Notes under the pieces: generated by a model
Told to the model about the DNA's origin: nothing
The model's database searches: none
What the model saw: the letters and a program-made list of their open reading frames with translations, nothing else
Origin: an uncultured Flavobacteriales bacterium
GTDB lineage: Bacteria > Bacteroidota > Bacteroidia > Flavobacteriales_E > Vicingaceae
Direction of reading: 5' to 3'
DNA length: 20,351 nt
NCBI GenBank assembly: GCA_913059105.1
Contig: CAJXRL010000013.1
Coordinates: 1-20,351 of the forward strand
Part shown: positions 8,573 to 15,721 of the stretch, in pieces
How the letters are laid out: every line of letters begins with the position of its first letter
Numbering within the stretch: position 1 is the first letter of the stretch
Program-made: the position numbers and the translations under genes

Positions 8573-8806
8573 GTAGAAGTACTTTTCATAGAAGGGAATG
8601 AGAAATATCCGACTGTAGAACTGTTCAAAAATTCTGAAGTTTTCAATTTTAATGGAAGATCAGTTCCAGAAGATGCTCAGAATTTTTATCGCCCGATACT
8701 TGATTGAATGGATGAATATTTATTGATTCCGAATTCTTCAACTGTCAATGTTTTTTCGTTAGACTGCTTCAATCCTGGGCACTCTACGATGATTTTTAAA
8801 GTTTAA
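8573..8806 (+). pseudogene. Decayed SiaC-like (DUF1987) regulatory protein gene
   Basis: Read in the frame of base 8573, this stretch encodes about 77 residues resembling the SiaC/DUF1987 family: FIEGNEKYPTVELF, then GRSVPEDAQNFYRPILD, then MDEYLLIPNSSTVNVFSLDCFNPG. SiaC-type proteins are small phosphorylatable partners in SiaA/B/C/D signalling, which links a phosphatase/kinase pair to diguanylate cyclase output in Pseudomonas; Bacteroidota carry relatives. Three lesions mark it as dead: TGA at 8705-8707 where the family has Trp (…ILDW…), GTA instead of ATG at the expected start, and an early TAA at 8804 that removes roughly the last third (intact members are about 120-130 residues). No kinase, phosphatase or cyclase partner is adjacent. 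The family assignment is from recall of the motif pattern. Confidence 0.78.
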
Positions 8807-8823
8807 CTCAGATTCTTTTACTT

Positions 8824-8848
8824 AAAAAAGGAGCCACTTTTTGTGGCT
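8824..8848 (-). terminator. Probable intrinsic terminator for the minus-strand barrel operon
   Basis: On the minus strand a 6-bp stem AGCCAC/GTGGCT (8843-8848 pairing with 8832-8837) with a 5-nt A loop is followed two bases later by six Ts (complement of 8824-8829). The plus strand lacks a T tract, so the orientation is clear. It sits about 260 nt past the barrel gene's stop codon, which would leave a long 3' untranslated tail. Confidence 0.6.
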
Positions 8849-8920
8849 ATTAATCTACAGCGAATTTTATTAAACATAAATGAGTTAGATAAATAACACT
8901 AAATAATGTCGGGGTTGTAG

Positions 8921-8954
8921 TTGTACTTATTCGATTTGCTATTACTTAACTTTG
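8921..8954 (+). promoter_or_regulatory. Orphan promoter-like element
   Basis: TTG (8921-8923), a 23-nt spacer and TAACTTTG (8947-8954) fit the Bacteroidota promoter at the long end of the accepted spacing. The only thing it could express is the 13-codon frame starting at 8967. It may be the leftover promoter of a lost gene, or chance in an AT-rich spacer. Confidence 0.3.
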
Positions 8955-9109
8955 GCTACATTGCGAATGAAAAAGTTGATCAGAAATACCAAAAATTTGG
9001 TGTCATAATTTCAAAGACTATTTAAATGAACGTTATTTAATCTTTTAAATTTTCACATTAGTTATATTGAACGGTAGAGTTTATATGGAGAATTTGCCGA
9101 AATGAGATG

Positions 9110-9949
9110 CTACTTTATTTCCCAGAATAGACCAAAATTATAAGCAGGTACAGCTAATACATTTTGACCTGAGCTTGCAGTAAAATAACTTGCCGTTGCC
9201 CCTAACTTTTCCGTAATTCGATATGAAGTTTCAACTCCATAGCTAGTAAATTCTATATTATTGGCAAAAATTCCATTTCCAGAACTCCCTTTTGCTTCCC
9301 CATTCTCGAAAGATTGAACTGTTGATGCTTTAAATGCAAGGATGAATTTCTTTTTGTACTCATAACCCAGTTCAATATTGGCTCTAAACTCCTCCGAGAA
9401 ATCTTTTGTCCGGTTGTTAAATCCAATACCTAAGTTGGTGTAGAATGGTTTCTTAAATCCATACCCGAAATCAAACATCACTAGCTGATTAAATTCCCCA
9501 TCACCAGTTTGTAACAACTCCGAATTCCCCCCGTCAGTTTTTCCAATTGGCAGGCCTAATATTAGAGAGGCGCTAATTACCAACGATTTATTTTGTCTAA
9601 TTCCGTACTTAAAACCTACATCCGCATCTCCAAGACCGGTATATTGATCTCCTTTTTGTACTAATCCACTTGAATATTTAACGCTATTTAGCGTAAGCCG
9701 AGAAACAAAAGGAAGGTATAAAATTCCATCAATTTTATTTGTAAATCCGTATTCCGCATATAAACTTGTTTGGTAAACACCTGTTGTTATTATGTCAATT
9801 TGTTCTCCACTTGGATTGTAAAATTTATTACCCGAGAGAATAGATTGATTCAACTTTACAAATCCTTTATCTTTTCCTTTTAACCAACCACCGGCAAATG
9901 CAAAATTTACTAGAAAAATCAATCCAAATACTCCAATTATCTTTTTCAT
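9110..9949 (-). CDS. Outer-membrane beta-barrel protein of unknown function
   Basis: A 279-residue protein with a cleavable signal peptide (likely cut after AFA, residue 19). The rest alternates hydrophobic and polar residues with many aromatic strand ends, the pattern of an outer-membrane barrel. Segments such as YAEYGFTNKIDGILYLPFV, GLGDADVGFKYGIR and LILGLPIGKTDGG resemble the MetA-pathway/transporter-like barrel group (about 12 strands expected). The C-terminus FGLFWEIK ends with an aromatic-rich final strand, as barrel assembly needs. Its start lies 6 nt after the stop of the DM13 lipoprotein gene, so the two are an operon and may act together at the outer membrane. The substrate is not apparent. 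Confidence 0.8.
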   Translation of the reverse strand: MKKIIGVFGLIFLVNFAFAGGWLKGKDKGFVKLNQSILSGNKFYNPSGEQIDIITTGVYQTSLYAEYGFTNKIDGILYLPFVSRLTLNSVKYSSGLVQKGDQYTGLGDADVGFKYGIRQNKSLVISASLILGLPIGKTDGGNSELLQTGDGEFNQLVMFDFGYGFKKPFYTNLGIGFNNRTKDFSEEFRANIELGYEYKKKFILAFKASTVQSFENGEAKGSSGNGIFANNIEFTSYGVETSYRITEKLGATASYFTASSGQNVLAVPAYNFGLFWEIK

Positions 9950-9955
9950 TTTTTT

Positions 9956-11131
9956 CTAGTTTAAAAGCGCTGAACCAAATGTTAACCCAAAAGGTTTACA
10001 CCATATTAAAACATAGTTGTAGTCATCAATACTTATGGAAGAAGGTAGATCTACCGTAAAACTACCTGTTCTATTGTTTAATGCTTCAATAGAAATTCCT
10101 GAATTAACACTGTTCCCTAAATAAATGTATAATCCGGGCCCACTAGAACTCGAAAAGTTGGTAAAATTTAATTGTAAATTATTATTTACAATCTCCATTG
10201 TTACGTTACCGTTCACGGTATAGCTGCCATTTCCACTAAACACTCCCGACCTACTTGTGGTCATAGCTTGACTAACCAGAACAGAAACTCCATTACTCAC
10301 CGCCTTGTCAGAAGTTGCAGTTATTATTGCTGCTCCGGGCGCAAGAGATGTTGCTAAACCTAAAGTTGAAACTGAAAGAACCGAAACATCTGAACTACTC
10401 CAAGTAATTGGTTTGTTATTCAAAATCATTCCATTAATATTCCTAACAGTTGGCTGAAATAGAATTGTTTCTCCAACTCGAATCATGGTAGAACTACTTT
10501 GGATAGAAATACTTGCAACTGCACTAGTATCGTCAATAACTGTAACACTCAATTCTTTTTCAATACCATTTGCTGAAGCTTTAAGTATTACTGCATTTGC
10601 AATTTTGCCAATTAATTTAGCCATATTACCGTTCGATTTCAATTCCACAGCCGCTCGACTATGTACTGACCAAGTTATGTTTGCCGTAGTTAATTCCCCT
10701 CTTTGATTATAGTAATTAGCAATCAACTCTATAGAATCTCCTATAAAAACAGTTGGAGCAGAATTAGAAGTTATCTCAATTTTTTCTAATTGCGGAACTA
10801 CAATTAATCTTTGGTCATCTAGTCGGTTCGAACTTACTATAATATTGGTTGCACCACCTTTTAAAGCAGTAACTCTCCCTTCTTGGTCAACAGTTGCAAC
10901 TGAAGTTTTCGAACTTGTCCAAATATTAGTAGATGGAATAATATTCCCGTTTATATCATAAAATTCTGCCCTTAATTGAAGTGTTTCTCCTACAAACAAA
11001 GTATCACTATTTGTCCTTCCCGAAACAATTGAAAGACGTTCTCTCATGTTTTGAGAATCGTCAACAATATCCTCACCTATGCAAGCATTTAGTGACAAAG
11101 TTAGAAAAGTGTAATAAACTATTTTTTTCAT
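9956..11131 (-). CDS. Lipoprotein with three Ig-like (BIG2) domains and a C-terminal DM13 domain
   Basis: A 391-residue lipoprotein. The signal runs to Cys17 (lipobox LNAC). Three bacterial Ig-like repeats follow at about 32-111, 115-200 and 206-287, each with a V-G-E/D-S/T-…-L start, an I-x-W-S core and a G-x-A-x-I-x-A end; the second is the most divergent. The last about 100 residues (290-391) look like a DM13 domain: G-x-F-S-G, NFSSSSGPGLYIYLG, and the end VLIWCKPFGLTFGSALL with the near-invariant Cys378. DM13 has been proposed to have a redox role, but none is proven. I chose the ATG at 11131 because it gives a proper lipoprotein signal; the ATG at 11134 is equally possible, and one at 11173 would bury the signal. 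The likely location is the cell surface or periplasm, with the Ig domains as a stalk. Confidence 0.86.
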   Translation of the reverse strand: MKKIVYYTFLTLSLNACIGEDIVDDSQNMRERLSIVSGRTNSDTLFVGETLQLRAEFYDINGNIIPSTNIWTSSKTSVATVDQEGRVTALKGGATNIIVSSNRLDDQRLIVVPQLEKIEITSNSAPTVFIGDSIELIANYYNQRGELTTANITWSVHSRAAVELKSNGNMAKLIGKIANAVILKASANGIEKELSVTVIDDTSAVASISIQSSSTMIRVGETILFQPTVRNINGMILNNKPITWSSSDVSVLSVSTLGLATSLAPGAAIITATSDKAVSNGVSVLVSQAMTTSRSGVFSGNGSYTVNGNVTMEIVNNNLQLNFTNFSSSSGPGLYIYLGNSVNSGISIEALNNRTGSFTVDLPSSISIDDYNYVLIWCKPFGLTFGSALLN

Positions 11132-11151
11132 CATCAGAATATTTAATGACT

Positions 11152-11159
11152 CAAAGTTA
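11152..11159 (-). promoter_or_regulatory. -7 promoter element of the DM13 lipoprotein/barrel operon
   Basis: On the minus strand TAACTTTG fits TAnnTTTG exactly and lies about 20 nt before the ATG at 11131, giving a short leader. No TTG occurs at the normal -33 distance, so an activator or a degenerate -33 element would be needed. A small inverted repeat TTGTC/GACAA (11180-11184 and 11193-11197, 8-nt gap) overlaps the -33 region and could bind a regulator, but it is short enough to be chance. Confidence 0.45.
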
Positions 11160-11285
11160 GAATAACTATGCACTTAGGCTTGTCCTACGTTAGACAAAGC
11201 TTTCTATGCTGCAAAAAAATGACTTCTTTGTGAACTTCTTATGATATTTAACTTTTCAGTAATTCGGACCAATCAATTATTAATT

Positions 11286-11303
11286 TGCAACTAAATGGTT
11301 GCA
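11286..11303. promoter_or_regulatory. Operator 1, palindrome for the ArsR-family repressor
   Basis: TGCAACTAAATGGTTGCA is a 6-bp perfect inverted repeat (TGCAAC/GTTGCA) around a 6-nt centre. It covers the -33 TTG (11299-11301) of the SRPBCC-arsR promoter. The same arms and spacing recur 39 bp downstream. ArsR dimers commonly bind such imperfect 12-2-12 or similar dyads upstream of their own operon. Confidence 0.75.
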
Positions 11304-11326
11304 GGTTAATAATTTTTGTATATTTG
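11299..11326 (+). promoter_or_regulatory. Promoter of the SRPBCC-arsR operon
   Basis: TTG (11299-11301), a 17-nt spacer and TATATTTG (11319-11326) form a Bacteroidota-type promoter. Transcription would begin near 11332, inside operator 2, leaving a leader of about 30 nt before the ATG at 11364. The -33 element lies in operator 1 and the end of the -7 element in operator 2, so a bound repressor would block both. Confidence 0.65.
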
Positions 11327-11342
11327 CAACCTAATAGTTGCA
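11325..11342. promoter_or_regulatory. Operator 2, palindrome for the ArsR-family repressor
   Basis: TGCAACCTAATAGTTGCA has the same arms (TGCAAC/GTTGCA) and the same 6-nt centre length as operator 1; the start-to-start distance is 39 bp. It overlaps the last two bases of the -7 element and the transcription start. Confidence 0.75.
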
Positions 11343-11363
11343 TTAATTTTAAAACTTAACAAT

Positions 11364-11792
11364 ATGGAAACGCAAACCGCACAAAATTCAATTGAAAAAA
11401 CTCAATGGTATCCTCACTCAATAGATAAAGTATGGGGTGCTCTAACAGAAACAAAACATGTATCAAAATGGTTAGCACCGACCAATTTTAAAGGAGAAAC
11501 CGGAGCAAAATACGAATTACATAGTCCAAAGGATGATTGCAGTGTTGTTGCAGGAGTTGTAAAAGAATCAACTCCTTATACATTAGTATATTCCTGGATT
11601 GCTCTTAATCATAAGGATATAGAAACAGAAGTAAAATGGAATCTAACAGAAGAGAATAACGGAACAAAAGTAAAAATGATTCACAGTGGTATATTGAAGT
11701 ATAATAAAGAAGATGCTCAAGAAATGTTTGGAAGCTTTTCAAATGGCTGGAAGCGCTGTTTTCTACAAATTGGAGAAGTTTTAAATAATTAA
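11364..11792 (+). CDS. SRPBCC/AHSA1-domain protein encoded with ArsR
   Basis: A 142-residue START-like protein of the AHSA1/CalC group: it opens with ISKTQWYPHSIDKVWGAL-type strand-helix signatures (WYPHSIDKVWGALTETKHVSKWLAP at about 17-40) and ends in the long helix MFGSFSNGWKRCFLQIGEVL. Such domains form a hydrophobic ligand pocket; the ligand here is unknown. I chose ATG 11364 because the longer in-frame start at 11316 would lie upstream of the transcription start and inside the promoter. It ends one base before the arsR start. SRPBCC-ArsR pairs are common across bacteria, which suggests the SRPBCC protein handles or senses the signal, but that link is inference. Confidence 0.88.
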   Translation: METQTAQNSIEKTQWYPHSIDKVWGALTETKHVSKWLAPTNFKGETGAKYELHSPKDDCSVVAGVVKESTPYTLVYSWIALNHKDIETEVKWNLTEENNGTKVKMIHSGILKYNKEDAQEMFGSFSNGWKRCFLQIGEVLNN

Positions 11793-11793
11793 T

Positions 11794-12114
11794 ATGTCTG
11801 AAAAAAGGAATAAAATCTTCAAAGCAATAGCAGATCCTACAAGAAGAGAAATTTTTCATCTACTCATTCTTGGTTCTGCACTTTCAATATCTCAACTATC
11901 AATGGAGTTTAATATTAGCCGACAAGGCGTGACTAAACATCTTAAAATATTGGAAGAGGCAGAGATGGTGAAAATTGAACCACAAGGAAGAGAACGCTTT
12001 TGCTATGCCTCTGCACATGCCCTTTTAGAAATTAAGAACTGGCTGTCTACTTATGATGCATTCTGGAATGATAAATTGAATGACTTAGGAAAACATTTAG
12101 ACAATATGGCTTAA
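11794..12114 (+). CDS. ArsR-family winged-helix repressor, SdpR-like
   Basis: A 106-residue winged helix-turn-helix protein. IFKAIADPTRREIFHLL (about 8-24) is the canonical ArsR opening, LSISQLSMEFNISRQGVTKHLKILEEAEMV (about 30-60) carries the recognition helix, and GRERFCYA (about 67-74) is the wing. It lacks the ELCVCDL metal-binding motif of ArsR/SmtB metal sensors, so metals are unlikely to be its signal; this resembles the SdpR-like branch paired with SRPBCC proteins. It starts 1 nt after the SRPBCC stop. The twin palindromes over the operon promoter are the expected binding sites, so it is probably autorepressed. Confidence 0.93.
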   Translation: MSEKRNKIFKAIADPTRREIFHLLILGSALSISQLSMEFNISRQGVTKHLKILEEAEMVKIEPQGRERFCYASAHALLEIKNWLSTYDAFWNDKLNDLGKHLDNMA

Positions 12115-12135
12115 ATGAACCATATTTTGTCGTGA

Positions 12136-12165
12136 AAAGGTTTTTCCAATTTTGGAAGAACCTTT
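12136..12165. terminator. Terminator between convergent arsR and the barrel operon
   Basis: A 12-bp hairpin (12136-12147 pairing with 12154-12165, one G-T wobble, 6-nt loop) lies in the 80-nt gap between the ends of arsR (+) and the 917-residue barrel gene (-). T-tracts are poor on both sides (ATCATTTTG on plus), but its position and stem length suit a bidirectional terminator. Confidence 0.7.
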
Positions 12166-12194
12166 ATCATTTTGTGTTCTCTAGACTTTCGACC

Positions 12195-14948
12195 TTAAAC
12201 TTTTAGCCTTCTTGAGCTTTTAAAATGCCTTATCTGATATGTAAATGTCAACATCAAATACCGTTGCAAAACAGTCGTTTTTCGTTCTTCTAAATATTGA
12301 GCACTTACCGTTTGAGTAAAACTTTGATTTTGACCTAACAAATCGAAAACAGAAAGCTCAAGCTCCCCTAAATTGTTCTTCAAAAATTTCTTTGCAATTC
12401 CTAAATTCCATAAAGTGTAAATGGAATTAAACGAACTACTTGAACCATTGTATTTCTGAAAATACGTATCGGACCTAAAAACAAAATCATGTTTTAGCGT
12501 TAAATCTAGCTCCGTTGCAAATGTTTGAGCACTGTATTGATTAGCTGCTTGCTTTTGAATGGAATTCAAAGCTCTCGTGCCATTTAATTCATAGTAAACA
12601 TTGAAATCAATTTTTTCGCTAATGTTACTCGTAAGCCCCATCTTAAAAGCTGCCGAATAAGAATTCGTAAAATTTAATTGCTTGTTGGTAATTGCAGGCA
12701 ATCTGCTGTACACTAAATTTGTTGACAGATTTAAATTACTCTTGATTGGTTTGATTAGGAAACTATAAGAAGTATTGTTTTGCACTTGCCAATAACCTTC
12801 TAAGTTAGTTGGTGAAATTACTTGAACGCCACGCTGTAAAATAATTCCCGAAGTTGTTGTGGAGTCTTTGCGCAATACGAAAGTTTCATTTGTAATGTAA
12901 TTGAGACTGTTCGTTACTCTGCTAAAGTTAGAAAACATCCTATTTTTTTCAGTGTTGGCATAACGAATCCCCATTCTTATTGAATTAGTATATGTCTGAT
13001 TCAAACCAGGATTCCCAATAGTTACAAATAACGGATTGGTATTAATTAGTACATTTTGCAATTGACTCACTGTAGGCTCTGTAGTTGATGCGCTATAACG
13101 TGCAAAGAATCTTGTTTTAGAATTTAGCTCGAAACGAGTCATGACCGAAGGTAAAATAGCATTAAACGTTTTATTCAATTTGCCAATTTCTAATGAAGCA
13201 GAGGTATTTCTCAAATCTGCTTTCTGAAATTCAACTCCTACATTAAAATTAGTTCCCATTTTACGAACTGAGTACATCAATGACGGTTGATGGTAGCTAT
13301 AATTACTCTTAAATGAATTCGATAACCCATCAATCTTGTTACTATTTTGTCTTTGTTCATTTACCTCGAATACTGCGGCATCAGAAGTTCGTTTTGCATT
13401 GTTATAGGCATAAGAAGCCGTTATTTGTCCTGCAAGACCCATCGGTTCAGTATAACTTACCGAAGGATTTATTCGCTGATTTGTTGCATCAGTTAAATAG
13501 TCGGTATTTGAATTATTTAAAATATCTTCAAATAAAACAGATCTTTCTGATGGTCTAACTTCATGGCTAATATCCGCAGTTATTGTTCTACCTATTTTTT
13601 TAAATTTATGTTGGAATGTCAGCTTGTTACTTAATTGAATTGCTTCGTTATCCGTGTTAAATCTATTGTTCGTTAAATTTTCAAATTGCTCCTCCTCTAT
13701 AAATGTTTTACCTATTGTTAACTCGTCTGAATTATTATCTTGTAAGCTAAAACTTGAACGAAGTAAAATTTTGTTATTATCATCAATATCATAATTCATT
13801 CTTAGATTCAACCGATGGTTAATATTCTCGTTTGAAGAATTCTGATCCTCTTCGTAAAACTGACTACCATTTGCCAAAAATGTTTCCCGAACTAATTCTT
13901 GTTTAATTTCATTTTTTGTTGCGTTGAAAAAGTAACTCCCTTCAATTGATATTTTTTTACTCAGTTTATCTGTAAAATTTATTCCTGCAGAGTTTGTAGA
14001 CGTAATTCCATTTTGCTCACCGGTATTAAAATTATCATTCCCTCCACGGTTAAATCCTCCTCTACCACCGCTGCTGCTTATTCCTGCCAAATCTTCTTGT
14101 CCAAAATTTTGAAGGTTGATGTTGTTAGACATTCCTAAAATGGTAATTCTTCTGTCTTTATTAAAAGAATTTAAACTTAACCCCGCTTTATATCTTTCAT
14201 TTTCTCCAATTCCTCCATAAACCTTACCAAACTGTCCGTTTTGTTTTCCGCTTTTAGTGATTAAGTCCATTGTTTTAGTAGTATTTCCGTCATCAAAGCC
14301 AGTTAACTTTGACCGCTCGCTTTGTTCATCGTAAACCAAGACCTTGTCAACTACCTCGGCAGGAATTGTGTTTAAAGAAAGTAAAGGATCTTGGCCAAAA
14401 AACCTTTTCCCATCTAACAATACTTGTTGAATATTTTCCCCGTTTGCTGTTACCCCTGAACTAGTAACTTCAATACCCGGCATTTTTTTCACCAAATCGC
14501 TAGAAGTAGCGTCAACATTGGTCTTAAATGCATCTGCATTATATTGTGTGGTATCTCCTCTTTGCTGTACAGGAGCACGTTGACCTTGAACAATCACATC
14601 GCCAATTTGTACAACATTTTCTTCTAAGAAGATGTCTCCCATATCATTGGTTTTTAATTGCAAACGAATTAGCTTCTGAAATGGTTTATAGGCTATACTT
14701 GATACCCTCAACTTATAGAACGCTTTTTCTAACTTATCAACTTTAAAAACTCCGTTTACATCCGTTGATGTATACTTTGACCGAGTAGAATCTTTAATGT
14801 TAATCATCATAACCGTAGCTCCCGGCAATGGGGTGTTATCAGTTTTATTGATAATTCTTCCTTGAATATTTAAAGTGTCATTTTGAGAAAATGAATCTCC
14901 AACACTTAAAAACAATATTCCAATAGACAATAGTAAGACCTTGTTCAT
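12195..14948 (-). CDS. Outer-membrane TonB-receptor-like beta-barrel protein with CarboxypepD_reg domain
   Basis: A 917-residue outer-membrane protein. Signal peptide 1-21 (ends SFSQ) is followed by a carboxypeptidase-regulatory-like domain (about 27-105: IQGRIINKTDNTPLPGATV and GVFKV near the end). A plug-like domain follows (about 120-220: SSDLVKKMPGIEV, IQQVLLDGKRFFGQDP, IPAEVVDKVLVYDEQSE), then a large barrel (about 230-917). This order matches the Bacteroidota OMP_b-brl_3 type relatives of TonB-dependent receptors. No clear TonB box is visible, and no SusD partner is present, so it is not a typical glycan SusC. A Gly/Asn/Arg-rich loop (SSSGGRGGFNRGGNDNFN) lies near residue 290. It is encoded 8 nt after a Spy-like gene. 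The substrate is unknown. Confidence 0.88.
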   Translation of the reverse strand: MNKVLLLSIGILFLSVGDSFSQNDTLNIQGRIINKTDNTPLPGATVMMINIKDSTRSKYTSTDVNGVFKVDKLEKAFYKLRVSSIAYKPFQKLIRLQLKTNDMGDIFLEENVVQIGDVIVQGQRAPVQQRGDTTQYNADAFKTNVDATSSDLVKKMPGIEVTSSGVTANGENIQQVLLDGKRFFGQDPLLSLNTIPAEVVDKVLVYDEQSERSKLTGFDDGNTTKTMDLITKSGKQNGQFGKVYGGIGENERYKAGLSLNSFNKDRRITILGMSNNINLQNFGQEDLAGISSSGGRGGFNRGGNDNFNTGEQNGITSTNSAGINFTDKLSKKISIEGSYFFNATKNEIKQELVRETFLANGSQFYEEDQNSSNENINHRLNLRMNYDIDDNNKILLRSSFSLQDNNSDELTIGKTFIEEEQFENLTNNRFNTDNEAIQLSNKLTFQHKFKKIGRTITADISHEVRPSERSVLFEDILNNSNTDYLTDATNQRINPSVSYTEPMGLAGQITASYAYNNAKRTSDAAVFEVNEQRQNSNKIDGLSNSFKSNYSYHQPSLMYSVRKMGTNFNVGVEFQKADLRNTSASLEIGKLNKTFNAILPSVMTRFELNSKTRFFARYSASTTEPTVSQLQNVLINTNPLFVTIGNPGLNQTYTNSIRMGIRYANTEKNRMFSNFSRVTNSLNYITNETFVLRKDSTTTSGIILQRGVQVISPTNLEGYWQVQNNTSYSFLIKPIKSNLNLSTNLVYSRLPAITNKQLNFTNSYSAAFKMGLTSNISEKIDFNVYYELNGTRALNSIQKQAANQYSAQTFATELDLTLKHDFVFRSDTYFQKYNGSSSSFNSIYTLWNLGIAKKFLKNNLGELELSVFDLLGQNQSFTQTVSAQYLEERKTTVLQRYLMLTFTYQIRHFKSSRRLKV

Positions 14949-14956
14949 CTTACTAA

Positions 14957-15331
14957 TTATTGAGCCTCTTCCTGATTCTCCCTTTTCCCTCTTTTCCTTT
15001 CTGTGAGGCGCTTGTAGGTCATGAATTGTTCCTCATTTAAAACATCTTTAATTAAAGCATCTCGTTCAGCTCTAAGTGCTTGCATTTTCTCTCTCATGCC
15101 TTCTCTACTTCCGCTTTCTCTTGCTTCTTCAAATTTCTCTTTTAAGCTAACCGTAAACTCATCGTAAATGCCACTAACCAACATCTTCTGATCCTCAGAA
15201 AGATTCTCTACATTTTCTAGTACATTTTGTTTTTCTCTTGCTAACATTACTTCTGGTCCACCACCAGGTCTTTGCGCTTGCATACATAAAGAAGAAAGTC
15301 CAATTAAGATTGTTCCCAATAAGGTTTTCAT
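14957..15331 (-). CDS. Spy/LTXXQ-like periplasmic protein
   Basis: A 124-residue exported protein (signal peptide about 1-19, ending in MQAQ). The mature part is highly charged and helical. It has two LTXXQ-like turns, LSEDQKMLVSGIYDEF and LNEEQFMTYKRL, about 50 residues apart, the pattern of the Spy/CpxP envelope chaperone and sensor group. It is shorter and more charged than E. coli Spy, and the C-terminal tail is a Lys/Arg/Glu run. It is the first gene of a pair with the large barrel protein (8-nt gap), so it may assist that protein's folding or sense misfolded protein; this is inference from context. Confidence 0.72.
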   Translation of the reverse strand: MKTLLGTILIGLSSLCMQAQRPGGGPEVMLAREKQNVLENVENLSEDQKMLVSGIYDEFTVSLKEKFEEARESGSREGMREKMQALRAERDALIKDVLNEEQFMTYKRLTERKRGKRENQEEAQ

Positions 15332-15721
15332 AATTCTACAATTTTATACGATGAATACTAATTAGACTCTTTTACTCTTCAAATCCTTCGTTCATTAACA
15401 ATTTTTAAAACCTAATGACATTTACAACTTACAAATGAAGAATCATCGCGCCGAGTCAAACCTTCATTTAAGACCCTATTTTTCTAAATAATAGCTAGTT
15501 AAATTTTCGACTTATTCTAAAAAAAATTAAATTAAGCTTTTTAAGAAAGCTCTAATTATTTTCGTCTCAACCTGCACAATCTCATTTTAAAAATTCGCAA
15601 TTCTCAGATTCGTAATTCTTAGTTCCCTCCAGTAACAAATCTTCCTCTCCAACCGTCCAACACAAAAATTCGGCAACGTACTAAGCATTTTATATTTTCG
15701 TTTCATCAAAAAACAAAACCT
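15332..15721. other. Divergent intergenic region, no gene seen
   Basis: 390 nt between the divergent Spy-like (-) and ABC ATPase (+) genes. I see no reading frame worth calling. It holds an inverted repeat AAATGAAG/CTTCATTT (15433-15440 and 15462-15469, 21-nt spacer with a GC-rich centre), a short hairpin around 15533-15550, and a tandem near-repeat TTCGCAATTCTCAG/TTCGTAATTCTTAG near 15594-15621. TATTTTCG at 15693-15700 is a one-mismatch -7 element 21 nt before the ATPase start, but it has no TTG at the -33 distance. A minus-strand promoter for the Spy-like gene must also lie here; only TAAAATTG (one mismatch) is visible. Confidence 0.5.

Larger units (their letters stand above)
8807..9109. 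other. Gene-free stretch between the SiaC-like pseudogene and the barrel gene
   Basis: About 300 nt without a coding region. It holds a minus-strand terminator near 8824-8848, an isolated promoter-like element at 8921-8954, and a 13-codon reading frame (8967-9008, MKKLIRNTKNLVS) directly behind that element. The composition is very AT-rich. Beside a pseudogene it may be decayed coding sequence, but I recognise no protein in it. Confidence 0.5.

Noticed and set aside
8377..8646. A minus-strand open frame of 89 codons overlapping the end of secA
   Set aside because: It is antisense to the SecA tail and to the SiaC-like remnant, and its product looks like neither a known family nor a coherent protein.
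11316..11363. Upstream start of the SRPBCC protein (16 extra residues)
   Set aside because: It lies in the promoter and operator region, upstream of the inferred transcription start.
15533..15550. Short hairpin AAGCTTTTTAAGAAAGCT in the divergent spacer
   Set aside because: It has a weak, short stem without an adjoining T tract on either strand; chance is likely in AT-rich DNA.
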